A DNA stretch of 64,000 nucleotides from an uncultured Bryobacteraceae bacterium (GCA_938003835.1 CALKXJ010000020.1:186001-250000); one strand, 5' to 3'. Positions 36,658 through 45,655 are shown, numbered from the stretch's first letter. Numbers and translations: made by a program. The notes: generated from the letters alone by a model not told the origin.

Positions 36658-37754
36658 TCGGTCACCCTCTTCTGATAGATCGCTTCCCGGCCCAGGATGG
36701 CCGTCAGCGCCCCGGTGGCCCCGACGACGATGTCGGCCGGAGGCTTCTTTCCGGTGCGGATGCTTTCGTAAAACGCTTTGAGGTGGGCGTCGCGGTCTTC
36801 CTCGATGGCCTCCACCAGGGCCCGCGCGCGATTGCCCACTCCGCGGCGCCGCGGGTAGAACATCGACGTGTTCATGTCGACGCCGCCCTCATCGGTGAAC
36901 ACATAGGTGTACTGGCCTCCACCCGGCATTTCGCGCGGGTGGAAGAACACCTGCGTGTAGGAGAGCTTGACGCCGTTGCGGTAGTCGTAGCTGAGCGTGT
37001 AGCCGTCCATGGTGTCCCGGCCGGGCGGATCGTCTTTCCACAGCAGCACGCCGCCGAAGCCTCCCGCGCGCTCGGGCAGGCTGTTGATCACCCAGTTGCA
37101 CAGATCGAGGTTGTGCACCGACATTTCGACCAGCACGTCACCGGAACGCGCCCGGTTGAAAAACCAGTCGGCCGAAGGGCCGTGATGGTCAAGGTCGTCG
37201 GAGGCATGGCGCTGCGCCTTCACCATGATCACCTTGCCCGCCTCGCCCGCGTGGATCCTGGCGATCGTCTGGCGGATGCGCTCCATCGAGCGCATCTGCT
37301 GGCCCGCCTGAAAGACCGTCTTGGACCGGCGGGCCACCTCGAGCAGTCGCTTGATCGACTCCGGCGTGATGCCGATCGGCTTTTCGCAGTAGACGTGCTT
37401 GCCCGCCTCGAGCGCGGCGATCGACATCTCGACGTGCAGGTCGCACGGGGTGGCGATGAAGACGGCCTCCACGTCGTTGCGCTCGAGCAGGCGCCGGTAG
37501 TCGGCGGTGGTGAAGGGATTGTGCGCTGCCGCCGCCGTGGCCGCCTCGTCCAGCCGGTCCGGCTTGATGTCGCACAAGCCGGTGATCTTGACGCCGGCGA
37601 GCGCGAGCGCGGACTTCAGCAGATACAGGCCGCGGTTGCCCGTACCGATGAAGGCGGTGCGCACCGGCCCCGGCGAGCCCTGGCCCGCCTTGAGCTTTCC
37701 AGCCACCGCCAGCGATCCGAACAGGAAATGTCTGCGGTTGGATTTCTCCGTCAT
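36630..37754 (-). CDS. Gfo/Idh/MocA-family NAD(P)-dependent oxidoreductase with Tat-like signal
   Basis: A 374-residue oxidoreductase. A Rossmann fold begins after a twin-arginine-like N-terminus (NRRHFLFGSLAVAG): AFIGTGNRGLYLL. The family EKP motif is present in HVYCEKPIGITPE. The C-terminal beta-sheet domain contains MSVHNLDLCNWV and typical H residues. Members reduce or oxidise sugar carbons at the C3 or C1 position; the substrate is not known. The exported form is common in Acidobacteria, where it may act on 3-keto sugars with DUF1080 partners. Its ATG overlaps the nitrilase stop (ATGA at 37751-37754), so both are coupled. Confidence 0.9.
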   Translation of the reverse strand: MTEKSNRRHFLFGSLAVAGKLKAGQGSPGPVRTAFIGTGNRGLYLLKSALALAGVKITGLCDIKPDRLDEAATAAAAHNPFTTADYRRLLERNDVEAVFIATPCDLHVEMSIAALEAGKHVYCEKPIGITPESIKRLLEVARRSKTVFQAGQQMRSMERIRQTIARIHAGEAGKVIMVKAQRHASDDLDHHGPSADWFFNRARSGDVLVEMSVHNLDLCNWVINSLPERAGGFGGVLLWKDDPPGRDTMDGYTLSYDYRNGVKLSYTQVFFHPREMPGGGQYTYVFTDEGGVDMNTSMFYPRRRGVGNRARALVEAIEEDRDAHLKAFYESIRTGKKPPADIVVGATGALTAILGREAIYQKRVTEWKEFEVDL

Positions 37755-38722
37755 CGAGTTGCCTTTTCTCGGATTTTCTTCCAGTAAACTTCCGGCTGCT
37801 TGCTGGCGCTGAGCGCCGGGTTGGGCTCGACCAGCTTTCCGTACAGCTCCGGGCGCCGCGCCCGGATATAGGAGCGGCCGGAGGCCACCTCGAGCTTGGC
37901 CGGATCGAGCGTCGCCACCACCACCTCGTCGCCCAGGGCGCGGCATTCGTTGAGGATCTCGCCGAACGGATCCAGGATCATCGATCCACCGGGCTTGATG
38001 GTGCCGCCGTCCAGGCCGATCACGTTGGCGTAGATGGCGTAGACGCCGTTCTCGTAGGCGCGCGCCGGCAGCCATCGCAGGATCCAGCCCCTGCCCTTGG
38101 GCCCGTCGAACTCCTGGCGGCAGCGCACCGGGTCGAGCTCGCGGTTGTCCCAGACGGCGCGGTCCACCGTGCCCCGGCCCGGCATCGGCGAGGGCAGGCA
38201 ACCGGTGACGTGCGGCATCAGGATGATGTCGGCGCCCATCATTGTAGTGACGCGCACATTCTCCGGCAGGTTATTGTCATAGCAGGTGAGGATGCCGAAA
38301 CGGCAGTCCAGGTGATCGAACACGGTGAAGCTGTCGCCGCAGGTGATCTCCGGGTGAATGAACTCATGGAGCTTGCGGTGCCTCGCCACCAGCCCCTCAG
38401 CAGCGGCGACGGCATAGCAGTTGTACAGCCGGTCGCCCTCTCGCTCCACCAGGCCCGCGGCGACTGTCAGGCCGCGCCGCCGGGCGATTTCCACCAGCGC
38501 TTCGGTGGAGGGTCCCGGCACCGGCTCCGCCAGCTCGAAGAGGGCCTCGCGGCTCAGGGTCTCCAGAAAGGTGTAGCCGGTGATCGAGCACTCGTGGAAG
38601 GCCACGAGCTCGGCGCCCTGGGCGCGCGCCGCGCCGGCCAGCTCCTCGATCCGGCCGAGATTGTAACTCTTGTCGCCGTCGCGCGCCTCGAACTGCGCCG
38701 CGCCGACCCGGATGCGTCTCAC
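37751..38722 (-). CDS. carbon-nitrogen hydrolase (nitrilase superfamily)
   Basis: A 323-residue amidohydrolase or nitrilase-type enzyme. The Glu-Lys-Cys triad is visible: Glu in VAFHECSITGY, Lys in RHRKLHEFIH and Cys in ILTCYDNNLPEN. The GTG at 38722 is chosen because AAAGGAGA precedes it by about 8 nt and the family strand RIRVGAAQFEAR begins there; no ATG fits. The substrate cannot be read from the sequence; likely choices are omega-amides, carbamoyl or acylated amino compounds. It starts 26 nt after the methyltransferase stop and overlaps the next gene by 4 nt, in the run between hom and alaC. Confidence 0.9.
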   Translation of the reverse strand: MRRIRVGAAQFEARDGDKSYNLGRIEELAGAARAQGAELVAFHECSITGYTFLETLSREALFELAEPVPGPSTEALVEIARRRGLTVAAGLVEREGDRLYNCYAVAAAEGLVARHRKLHEFIHPEITCGDSFTVFDHLDCRFGILTCYDNNLPENVRVTTMMGADIILMPHVTGCLPSPMPGRGTVDRAVWDNRELDPVRCRQEFDGPKGRGWILRWLPARAYENGVYAIYANVIGLDGGTIKPGGSMILDPFGEILNECRALGDEVVVATLDPAKLEVASGRSYIRARRPELYGKLVEPNPALSASKQPEVYWKKIREKATR

Positions 38723-38748
38723 GGCCAAGGTCTCCTTTCTGCTTGAGA

Positions 38749-39405
38749 CTACCGCTTCCTGAAAACCAGGCGGTACTGGGAGCCCGGAATGTGCTCCTCG
38801 TTGGAGAGCAGGCGGAAACCGTTGGCCTCGATTTCCCGGATCACGTCGCCCTTCTCCAGACGGATGTGGGCGGGGTCGCGAAAGCTCTTCTGGTAGTAGT
38901 CGACGACGACGAACCGGCCGCCGTCGCGCAGCGCGCGCCGGATGCCGGCCAGCATCTGGTCCGGATAGTCGAAGTGGTGATAGGAGTCGACGGCCAGGAT
39001 CAGGTCCGCCGAGGCGGCCTCCAGTCGGGGATCTTTCTCCGTGCCGAGCAGGAATTCGACATTGGTGAGGCCCCTGGCGCGGGCGAGCTCGGCCGCTTTG
39101 TCGAGAAACTCCGGGATGATGTCCTGGGCGATGACGCGGCCCTCGGGTCCCACGGCCTGGCTCAAGAACGGCAGCAGGACCCCGGCCCCGGTGCCGAGAT
39201 CGACCACCGTGGCGCCGCGCCGGAGGTTGAGCGCGGCCACGAGCTTGTCCGCCGCCAGGCGGTCGGCCCGGTCCGGGGCGCCGAGCATCTGGATGAGACG
39301 CCGCCGGCCCTCTTCCGAATGCAGATCTTGATTGGCGTGGCGGGCCACCTGCGTCCACGCCGCCGGGACAGCGAGCAGGACAAGGGCGAAGGCGCGGCGT
39401 CTCAT
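38749..39405 (-). CDS. exported SAM-dependent methyltransferase-like protein
   Basis: A 218-residue Rossmann methyltransferase with the SAM-binding motif VVDLGTGAGVLLPFL (about residues 66-80), the acidic partner in VIAQDIIPEF and a DSYHHFDYPD motif. It begins with a hydrophobic signal (RRAFALVLLAVPAAWTQ), which is odd because SAM is cytoplasmic; the segment may be an anchor that leaves the enzyme inside, or the protein is exported and no longer acts as a methyltransferase. The gene overlaps hom by 4 nt (ATGA at 39402-39405). Small exported methyltransferases with this layout recur in Acidobacteria, but I know of no substrate. Confidence 0.85.
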   Translation of the reverse strand: MRRRAFALVLLAVPAAWTQVARHANQDLHSEEGRRRLIQMLGAPDRADRLAADKLVAALNLRRGATVVDLGTGAGVLLPFLSQAVGPEGRVIAQDIIPEFLDKAAELARARGLTNVEFLLGTEKDPRLEAASADLILAVDSYHHFDYPDQMLAGIRRALRDGGRFVVVDYYQKSFRDPAHIRLEKGDVIREIEANGFRLLSNEEHIPGSQYRLVFRKR

Positions 39406-40706
39406 AGAGCGGTCTCGATGGGCAGCGCCAGCGGGGGCTCCACCAGGAAGTCCAGCCCTTCCATTCGCCTCAGGGCCTCCTGGACGGACTCCTCCACGCT
39501 CGGCTCCAGGGTGATGACGAACGGGAGGTCCTGCTTGGAGTCGCTCGGCAGTTGCAGCACGGCCTCCAGGCTGATGTTCTTCTCGGCCAGGATCCGGCTC
39601 AGGGCGGCGATGATTCCCGGCCGGTCTTTCACGCGGAAGCGCAGGTAGAAGGCGCGGCGCTGGAGCGTCACCGGGATGGGGTTGTACTCGCCGAGGCGCG
39701 GATGGGCGAACGGCGAAACCCGTTCCGGCGAGCCGCTCAGGATCTCACGCGCCACCCTCATCAGGTCGCTCACGACGGCCACGCCCGTGGGCAGCGAGCC
39801 GGCGCCCTGCCCGTAATAGAAACTGTCGCCGCCGTACTGGCCGCGGACCCAGACCGCGTTGTAGGCGCCCCGCACGCTCGCCAGAATCGTGTTCTTGGGA
39901 ATGAGCGCCGGGCGCACCGACAGGAGAAGACCCTGCGGCGTCTGCCGCGCGGCGCAGATCAGCCGGATGGTGTGGTCCAGCCGGTCGGCGTATTGGAAAT
40001 CGATCGGCGAGATCCGGCGGATGCCCTCCGTGAAAATGTCGGTCGGCGTGATCTTTTCGCCGAAGGCCAGCGCCGCCAGAATGGCCAGTTTCGAACGGGC
40101 ATCCTCGCCGTCGACGTCGGCGCTCGGATCCGCTTCGGCGTAACCCAGCCGCTGCGCCTCGGCCAGCACTTCCTCGAAATCGGCGCCGCGGCGCTCGATC
40201 TCGGTGAGGATGTAATTCGAGGTTCCGTTCAGGATGCCATAGAGCGCGGTGATGCGGTCCCCGGAGATCCCCTCGCGCAGCACGGCGTGAATGGGGATGC
40301 CCCCGGCGACGCTCGCCTCCATGGCCAGATTGATGCCGGCAGCGATGGCGCGCTCCCAGATCTCGGCGCCGGCGAGCGCCATCAGCTCCTTGTTGGCGGT
40401 GACAACGGATTTGCGATTCTGGATGGCGGCTTCGATGATCTCGCGGGCGACGGTGGTTCCGCCCACCAGCTCCGCCACGATGTCCACATCGGGATGGGTG
40501 ACCACATCGTGCCAGTCCCGCGTGCGCTCCACGGGGCCCAGGCCCTTCGGGAGAATCTTCGCGTCCGGGTTGCGGCTACAGACGATCTTGACGCGAAGGT
40601 TGAAGCCGAGCTTGAGCCGGATCTGTTCGCCGTTCTCGGCGAGAATGGCCAGCGTACCGCTTCCGACGTTACCGAGCCCGACAATGCCGACGTTCACATC
40701 CGGCAT
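39402..40706 (-). CDS. hom: homoserine dehydrogenase with C-terminal ACT domain
   Basis: A 434-residue enzyme that reduces aspartate semialdehyde to homoserine, the branch point to threonine and methionine. The NAD(P) motif GIVGLGNVGSGTL is at the N-terminus, the catalytic domain has NGTSNYILTEI and GYAEADPSADVDGEDA, and an ACT domain (about 355-430, YLRFRVKDRPGIIAAL) gives probable feedback by threonine or another amino acid. The start has no clear SD sequence, and only 28 bp separate it from the divergent small gene at 40735, so the transcript may be short-leadered or leaderless. It heads the six-gene run down to alaC. Confidence 0.95.
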   Translation of the reverse strand: MPDVNVGIVGLGNVGSGTLAILAENGEQIRLKLGFNLRVKIVCSRNPDAKILPKGLGPVERTRDWHDVVTHPDVDIVAELVGGTTVAREIIEAAIQNRKSVVTANKELMALAGAEIWERAIAAGINLAMEASVAGGIPIHAVLREGISGDRITALYGILNGTSNYILTEIERRGADFEEVLAEAQRLGYAEADPSADVDGEDARSKLAILAALAFGEKITPTDIFTEGIRRISPIDFQYADRLDHTIRLICAARQTPQGLLLSVRPALIPKNTILASVRGAYNAVWVRGQYGGDSFYYGQGAGSLPTGVAVVSDLMRVAREILSGSPERVSPFAHPRLGEYNPIPVTLQRRAFYLRFRVKDRPGIIAALSRILAEKNISLEAVLQLPSDSKQDLPFVITLEPSVEESVQEALRRMEGLDFLVEPPLALPIETAL

Positions 40707-40734
40707 AAATCGCTATGATAACAGTGAGGGGATC

Positions 40735-41031
40735 GTGACGCGGCCGGATTTCCTTACCGCGGTAGCAGCCGGCCTGCTCGGAGCTCAGACCCGGCGCGAA
40801 GAGGAGGGGCCCCGGCGGCTGCCCGACGGCCGTTCCCAGGACGAGGCGATTCTCAAAGCCGACTGGGAGAGGTCGATCGAAGACGCCACGGAGCTCCTGA
40901 AGCTGGCCGAGCAGCTCAAGAGCGAGCTCGAAAAGAACGAGCATCACGTGCTCTCGGTCTCCTCCATCCGCACGGCGGAGCGGATCGAAGAGCTCGCCCG
41001 CCGTATCCGGCGCCGCCTGCGCCGCTTCTGA
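40735..41031 (+). CDS. small unknown protein with helical C-terminus
   Basis: A 98-residue protein. The GTG at 40735 is preceded by GAGGGGA at good spacing; the frame is open upstream on the antisense of hom but without an initiation site. The N-terminus FLTAVAAGLLGAQ could be a short signal, and the rest is helical and rich in Glu, Arg and Leu (ATELLKLAEQLKSELEKNE). No family is recognised. It is divergent from hom with a 28-bp gap and lies 63 nt before pyrR. Confidence 0.62.
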   Translation: MTRPDFLTAVAAGLLGAQTRREEEGPRRLPDGRSQDEAILKADWERSIEDATELLKLAEQLKSELEKNEHHVLSVSSIRTAERIEELARRIRRRLRRF

Positions 41032-41094
41032 ATCCCCTTCGCCGGCTTCCGTCGCCCGCCTTCGTGATACTCTAAAGCGGAGAGCCCTCGGGCG

Positions 41095-41655
41095 ATGACG
41101 GAGCCGGCTCGCCAACCCGCGCAGCTCATGAGCGCCTCCGAGATCAACCGCACGTTGGTCCGGCTCGCCCATGAGGTCCTGGAAAAGGCCGGTGACCCGC
41201 AGAACCTGGTTCTGATCGGCATCCGCCGCCGCGGGGTGCCGCTGGCCCGCCGGCTGGCGGCGAAGCTCGAGTCCATTGAAGGCGTCTCGCCGCCGGTCGG
41301 AAGCCTCGATATCCAGCTCTACCGGGACGACCTCTCGCCCGTCGCCTCGCAACCGATCCTTTCCGCCACCGAGATCCCGTTCGAGGTCACGGGCCGCCAT
41401 GTGCTCCTGGTGGACGACGTGCTCTACACCGGCCGCACCGTTCGCGCTGCGCTGAATGCGCTGTTTGATCACGGCCGGCCCGGCCGGGTCGAGCTGCTCG
41501 TTCTGATCGACCGCGGCCACCGGGAGTTGCCGATCGAGGCCAACTACGTCGGCCGGAAGGTCGAGACCGGCCGCGGCGGGACGGTGGAGGTCAAGCTCCA
41601 GGAGATCGACGGCGAGGAACGCGTGCTGTTTGTCGAGAAGATGCCCGAGGCTTGA
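41095..41655 (+). CDS. pyrR: bifunctional pyrimidine regulator / uracil phosphoribosyltransferase PyrR
   Basis: A 186-residue PRTase-type protein with the PRPP-binding loop VLLVDDVLYTGRTVRAAL (about 102-119) and GIRRRGVPLARRLA. PyrR binds pyr mRNA and also converts uracil to UMP. It is the first gene of pyrR-pyrB-pyrC. ATG 41095 has GGAGAG upstream; a second in-frame ATG at 41128 would also keep the fold. No clear PyrR-binding loop or attenuator is recognisable in the short leader 41032-41094, so RNA-mediated control here is uncertain. Confidence 0.95.
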   Translation: MTEPARQPAQLMSASEINRTLVRLAHEVLEKAGDPQNLVLIGIRRRGVPLARRLAAKLESIEGVSPPVGSLDIQLYRDDLSPVASQPILSATEIPFEVTGRHVLLVDDVLYTGRTVRAALNALFDHGRPGRVELLVLIDRGHRELPIEANYVGRKVETGRGGTVEVKLQEIDGEERVLFVEKMPEA

Positions 41656-41665
41656 AGGAGTTCTC

Positions 41666-42574
41666 ATGAGCCGCGGATTGCTTGGAATCGAAGATCTGCC
41701 GCGCCAGGAGATCGAAGCCATCCTCCAGCGCGCCCGGGACTTTCAGCCGCCCCACCGGCAGCCGTTCCCGCGCCTGGATACCCTGCGCGGCAAGGTGGTC
41801 GTCAACCTGTTTTTCGAGCCGTCCACCCGGACGCGGACGAGCTTCGAGATCGCCGCCAAGCGCCTGGGGGCGGATGCGGTGTCGATCACGGCGGCCGGCT
41901 CGAGCCTCTCGAAAGGCGAGTCGCTGGTGGACACGCTGAACACGCTGGCGGCGATGCGGCCCGACGCCATCGTGATGCGCCACGCCTCCTCCGGCGCCCC
42001 TCACTTCCTTGCCCGTCATTTGGATATTCCGATCATCAACGCCGGAGACGGCACGCACGAGCATCCGACACAGGCGCTGCTCGACGCCCGCACGATCCTG
42101 GACCGCAAGCCGACGCTCGAAGGTCTGCGCGTGGCCATCATCGGCGACATCGTCCACAGTCGTGTGGCCCGCTCTAACATCTACCTTCTGTCGAAATTCG
42201 GCGCCGACATCGTCCTGTGCGGGCCGGCGCCGCTGGTTCCCAAAGAGCTGGCCAGCATTGCCCCCGGCGTGCGAATCGAATACGACATGCGCAGGGCGAT
42301 CGAAGGCGCCGATGTGATCATGATGCTCCGGGTTCAACTGGAGCGGCAGCACGAGACGGCCTTTCCCAAAGGGGAGTACTTCTCCTTCTACGGCCTGACG
42401 CTCGACCACTTCGAGCTGGCCAAGCCGGATGTCTTCGTCATGCATCCCGGCCCGATCAATCGCGGGCGGGAGATCTCCTCCGAGGTGGCCGACTCGCAGC
42501 GCTCGGTCATCCTCAATCAGGTGGAAAACGGTGTCGCCGTGCGCATGGCGGTGCTCGAAAGGATTCTGGGGTAG
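41666..42574 (+). CDS. pyrB: aspartate carbamoyltransferase catalytic subunit
   Basis: A 302-residue enzyme that makes carbamoyl-aspartate in pyrimidine synthesis. The carbamoyl-phosphate motif is PSTRTRTSFEIA, the HPTQA site lies in HEHPTQALLD, and the aspartate-binding HPGPINRG is near the C-terminus. The ATG at 41666 follows GAAGGAG by 6 nt and sits 10 nt after the pyrR stop. No pyrI subunit is seen, and PyrB here is the shorter unregulated type that commonly pairs with pyrC. It stops 2 nt before pyrC. Confidence 0.96.
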   Translation: MSRGLLGIEDLPRQEIEAILQRARDFQPPHRQPFPRLDTLRGKVVVNLFFEPSTRTRTSFEIAAKRLGADAVSITAAGSSLSKGESLVDTLNTLAAMRPDAIVMRHASSGAPHFLARHLDIPIINAGDGTHEHPTQALLDARTILDRKPTLEGLRVAIIGDIVHSRVARSNIYLLSKFGADIVLCGPAPLVPKELASIAPGVRIEYDMRRAIEGADVIMMLRVQLERQHETAFPKGEYFSFYGLTLDHFELAKPDVFVMHPGPINRGREISSEVADSQRSVILNQVENGVAVRMAVLERILG

Positions 42575-42576
42575 TC

Positions 42577-43923
42577 ATGGGAAAGCTGTTGATCAAGAAC
42601 GGACGCGTGATCGATCCGGCCTCGCGGCGCGACGGGCCGGCCGATGTGCTGATCGAAAACGAGACGATCTCGGCCGTGGGCGAGAACCTGGAGGCGGCCG
42701 ATGCGGAGGTGCTCGACGCCTCGGGGATGGTGGTGGCGCCGGGTTTCATCGACATACACGTCCATCTGCGGGAGCCCGGCTTTGAACATGCCGAGACCAT
42801 CGAAACCGGAGCCCGGGCGGCGGCGGCCGGCGGTTTCACCCGGATCTGCGCGATGCCCAACACCAACCCGGTGAACGACTGCGCCACCGTGACCGGATAC
42901 ATCCTCGAGCAGGCGCGTCGTTTCGCCGCCGTTAAGGTGCATCCGATCGGCGCCATCACGCAGGGGAGCGAGGGCAAGGAGCTGGCGCCCATCGGCACGC
43001 TCAAGGCGGCCGGGGCCGTCGCCATCTCCGACGACGGCCAGCCCGTGATGAACGCCCGCGTCATGCGCCGGGCCATGGAGCTGGCGCGCAGCTTCGGGCT
43101 CACCGTGGTCCAGCACTGCGAGGACCTGAATCTGAGCGCCGGCGGCGACATGCACGAGGGGGTCGAATCGGTGCGGCGGGGCCTGGGCGGCATCCCGGCC
43201 TGCGCCGAGGACGTCATGGTGGCGCGCGATCTGCTGCTTGCGGAGCTCACCGGTGCGCGCTACCACGTGGCGCACCTGTCGACGAAGAATTCGATGGCCA
43301 TGGTGGCCTATGCCAAGTTGCGCGGCCTGCCGGTCACCTGCGAGGTCACTCCCCATCACATCAGCCTGAGGGACGTCGACACCGTCCCTTACGACAGCAA
43401 CTACAAGATGAAGCCGCCGCTGCGCAGCGCCGAGGATGTGGCTGCGCTCATCGACGGAATCGCCAAAGGGGTGGTCGACGCCATCGCCACGGACCACGCC
43501 CCGCACACGGGCTACCAGAAGATGCAGGAGTTCGAGCGGTGCCCCTTCGGCATCATCGGCCTGGAGACGGCGCTGGCAATCGCGCTCGACCGGCTGGTCC
43601 ACCCGGGCCATATCACGCTGCTGCGCCTGGTGGAGCTGTTCACCACCGGACCGGCTTCGGTCTTCGGACTCCCCTGCGGCCGCTTGGCGCCGGGCGAGAC
43701 GGCCGACGTCACCATCTTCGACGCCAATCTGGAGTGGACCTACGACGTCAACCAGTCCTACTCGAAGAGCAAGAACACCCCGTTCCACGGCCGGCGCTTC
43801 CGCGGCGCGCCGATGGTGACCATCGTGGACGGCAAGGTCGTCTGGAGCCGGGTCCCCCTGGCCCGGAGCGCGGGAGGTGCGGCCCCGCCGGTGCTGAGCG
43901 GCGCGGCCGGAGCGACTGGTTAA
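42577..43923 (+). CDS. pyrC: dihydroorotase
   Basis: A 448-residue class I dihydroorotase that closes carbamoyl-aspartate to dihydroorotate. Metal ligands are seen in PGFIDIHVHLREPGFEH, in CEVTPHHISL, and in AIATDHAPH. The N-terminal and C-terminal beta-segments form the typical amidohydrolase sandwich. The ATG at 42577 starts 2 nt after the pyrB stop, so translation is coupled. The C-terminal about 20 residues after VWSRVPL are Ala/Gly-rich and not conserved. It converges with the aldo/keto reductase gene. Confidence 0.95.
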   Translation: MGKLLIKNGRVIDPASRRDGPADVLIENETISAVGENLEAADAEVLDASGMVVAPGFIDIHVHLREPGFEHAETIETGARAAAAGGFTRICAMPNTNPVNDCATVTGYILEQARRFAAVKVHPIGAITQGSEGKELAPIGTLKAAGAVAISDDGQPVMNARVMRRAMELARSFGLTVVQHCEDLNLSAGGDMHEGVESVRRGLGGIPACAEDVMVARDLLLAELTGARYHVAHLSTKNSMAMVAYAKLRGLPVTCEVTPHHISLRDVDTVPYDSNYKMKPPLRSAEDVAALIDGIAKGVVDAIATDHAPHTGYQKMQEFERCPFGIIGLETALAIALDRLVHPGHITLLRLVELFTTGPASVFGLPCGRLAPGETADVTIFDANLEWTYDVNQSYSKSKNTPFHGRRFRGAPMVTIVDGKVVWSRVPLARSAGGAAPPVLSGAAGATG

Positions 43924-43977
43924 CGATCAGCCTGCCGCGGGCACAGGACTCGCCGAGCGGCCCGCGCTCCTGAAGCC

Positions 43978-44940
43978 TCACGCCGGCTCGCCGTCGCGGT
44001 GCAGCCGATGCCAGGCGTCGGCCCGCTCGGGCATCTTGTACTGCTCGATCTTCGATCCGTAAGGACCTTTCTTGGTCCGCGCGAGCAGCGCCGCCTGCTC
44101 CTCGGCCGACATCTTCTTGAAGGTTTTGCAGGCCAGCACGTTCTCTTCAAGCTGCCGCACGGTCTCGACGCCGGAAACCAGCGTGTCGACGTCCTGGCTC
44201 CAGGCAAAGCGCAGGCACTCGGCGATGGTGGCCACTTTGTTCTTGGTGATATTACCGATGGCGTTCGACTTCATGGCGATGATGCCCAGCCCCTTGGCGC
44301 GCGCCTTCGGCAGCACGTTCTCGATGAAGCTCAGATAGTGCGGATCGATCAGGTTTACGGGGAACTGGATGGTCTCCCAGCCGTCGAAGGCCTCCAGCAG
44401 CCGCTGGTGGACCGTGGGATCGCGATGCCCGCTGAAGCCGATGTGGCGGACCTTGCCCTGCTCCTTGGCGCGGACGAAGGCTTCGAGCGCCCCGCCCGGC
44501 GCCAGGATCCGGTCGACCTCCTCATGCGTGGAGACCTCGTGGCACTGCCAGAGATCCAGATAGTCGGTCTGCATCCGCTGCAGGGTTTCCTCGAGCTGCT
44601 GCATGGCCGAATAGCGCTCGCGGAACTGCGCCTTCGACATCAGCAGCACTTTCTGGCGCAAGCCGCCCTTGAGCGCCTTCCCGTAGACCGTGTCGCTCGC
44701 GCCGGCGTTGTATTTGTGCGCCGAGTCGAAGAAGTTCACTCCGAGTTCAATCGCCCGGTGGATGATCCGGATACCCTCCTCCTCGCCATTGCGCAGATAG
44801 TGATAACCACCCAGGGTGAACCGGGAGACCTTCATGCCGGTCTTGCCCAGCGTCGCCATCGGCATGGGGGCCTCGGCAAGAAGCCTGGCGTTGGACGCCA
44901 AAGCGGCGGATGTCAGTTGCAGGAAGGTTCTTCGCTGCAT
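43978..44940 (-). CDS. aldo/keto reductase with Tat-type signal
   Basis: A 320-residue AKR TIM barrel. The tetrad is Asp and Tyr in FFDSAHKYN, Lys in LLMSKAQ and His in WQCHEVS. A twin-arginine signal RRTFLQLTSAALA lies at the N-terminus, so the protein is probably exported folded with its cofactor. The C-terminus has a charged extension (KMSAEEQAALLARTKKG). Such exported AKRs are common in Acidobacteria and related bacteria; the sugar or carbonyl substrate is unknown. It is preceded by the cyclophilin gene (27 nt) on the same strand. Confidence 0.9.
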   Translation of the reverse strand: MQRRTFLQLTSAALASNARLLAEAPMPMATLGKTGMKVSRFTLGGYHYLRNGEEEGIRIIHRAIELGVNFFDSAHKYNAGASDTVYGKALKGGLRQKVLLMSKAQFRERYSAMQQLEETLQRMQTDYLDLWQCHEVSTHEEVDRILAPGGALEAFVRAKEQGKVRHIGFSGHRDPTVHQRLLEAFDGWETIQFPVNLIDPHYLSFIENVLPKARAKGLGIIAMKSNAIGNITKNKVATIAECLRFAWSQDVDTLVSGVETVRQLEENVLACKTFKKMSAEEQAALLARTKKGPYGSKIEQYKMPERADAWHRLHRDGEPA

Positions 44941-44967
44941 GGGAGCCTCCTTCGGATGATCTTGCCG

Positions 44968-45612
44968 TCATTGTACTGAATCGCGGACCAGGCGCGCCCG
45001 CACGACGTAGTCCAGGCGCGGGAACTCGCGCTCCAGGTAGGCATTGCCCTCGCGCACGATCCGCGCCGGATCCGGCCCGCGGCCCTTGGGCGGGATCTCG
45101 CCGTAGGCGCTCCAGAGCCGTTCGACCACCTCCATGCCCTCGACCACCCTGCCAAAGGGTGCAAAGCCCTCCTTGTCCAGGCTGGTGTTGTCGGCGAGAT
45201 TGATGAAGACCTGCGTGGTGCGGCTGTTGGGTCCGAGCTTGGCGAAGCTGACGGAGCCTTTGCGATTGGCCTGCTTCACCGGGTCGTCGCGTATACCCGC
45301 CTCGCCCCATAGCCGCTGCACGGCCGGGTCGCCGTGAATGCCGAACTGGACGACGAAGCCTCGCACGACACGGAAGAAGCGCACGCCGTCATAGAAGCGG
45401 TTGTGGACCAGTTCGAAAAAATGGTCCGCGCCGCGCGGCGCCCACTCGCGGTGCACTTCGATGACGAAGTCGCCTTTGCTGGTTTCGAATTTCACCCGGT
45501 AGCGCTCGGGCGGCTTCTCCGGCTGAGGTGGCGCCTTGGGCGCGGGGCGCTCCGGCGTGCACGCGGCAACGAGGAGCGTCACGGCGAGCGATGCGAGCGC
45601 AGAAGCCTTCAT
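44968..45612 (-). CDS. cyclophilin-type peptidyl-prolyl isomerase lipoprotein
   Basis: A 214-residue cyclophilin (about 39-190) with lipoprotein signal LVTLLVAAC-like SLAVTLLVAACTP, Cys near residue 18. The motifs NRFYDGVRFFRVVRGFVVQFG and FGRVVEGMEVVERL match the family; the usual catalytic Arg in FHRV is retained as FFRVV. A Pro-rich linker follows the lipobox. It is likely an envelope-localised foldase. Downstream of the beta-helix gene by 43 nt on the same strand, it may help in its folding. Confidence 0.9.
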   Translation of the reverse strand: MKASALASLAVTLLVAACTPERPAPKAPPQPEKPPERYRVKFETSKGDFVIEVHREWAPRGADHFFELVHNRFYDGVRFFRVVRGFVVQFGIHGDPAVQRLWGEAGIRDDPVKQANRKGSVSFAKLGPNSRTTQVFINLADNTSLDKEGFAPFGRVVEGMEVVERLWSAYGEIPPKGRGPDPARIVREGNAYLEREFPRLDYVVRARLVRDSVQ

Positions 45613-45655
45613 GCGCCCGATTATCGCCGATCGCCGCGCGGCGCGGGGCCGCTGC

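Noticed and set aside
37755-38201. N-terminal extension of the Gfo/Idh/MocA gene
   Set aside because: It lies in the nitrilase coding sequence; the Tat-like signal starts at 37754.
41032-41094. A PyrR-responsive attenuator before pyrR
   Set aside because: No hairpin pair or binding loop with the expected conserved bases could be found in this short leader.
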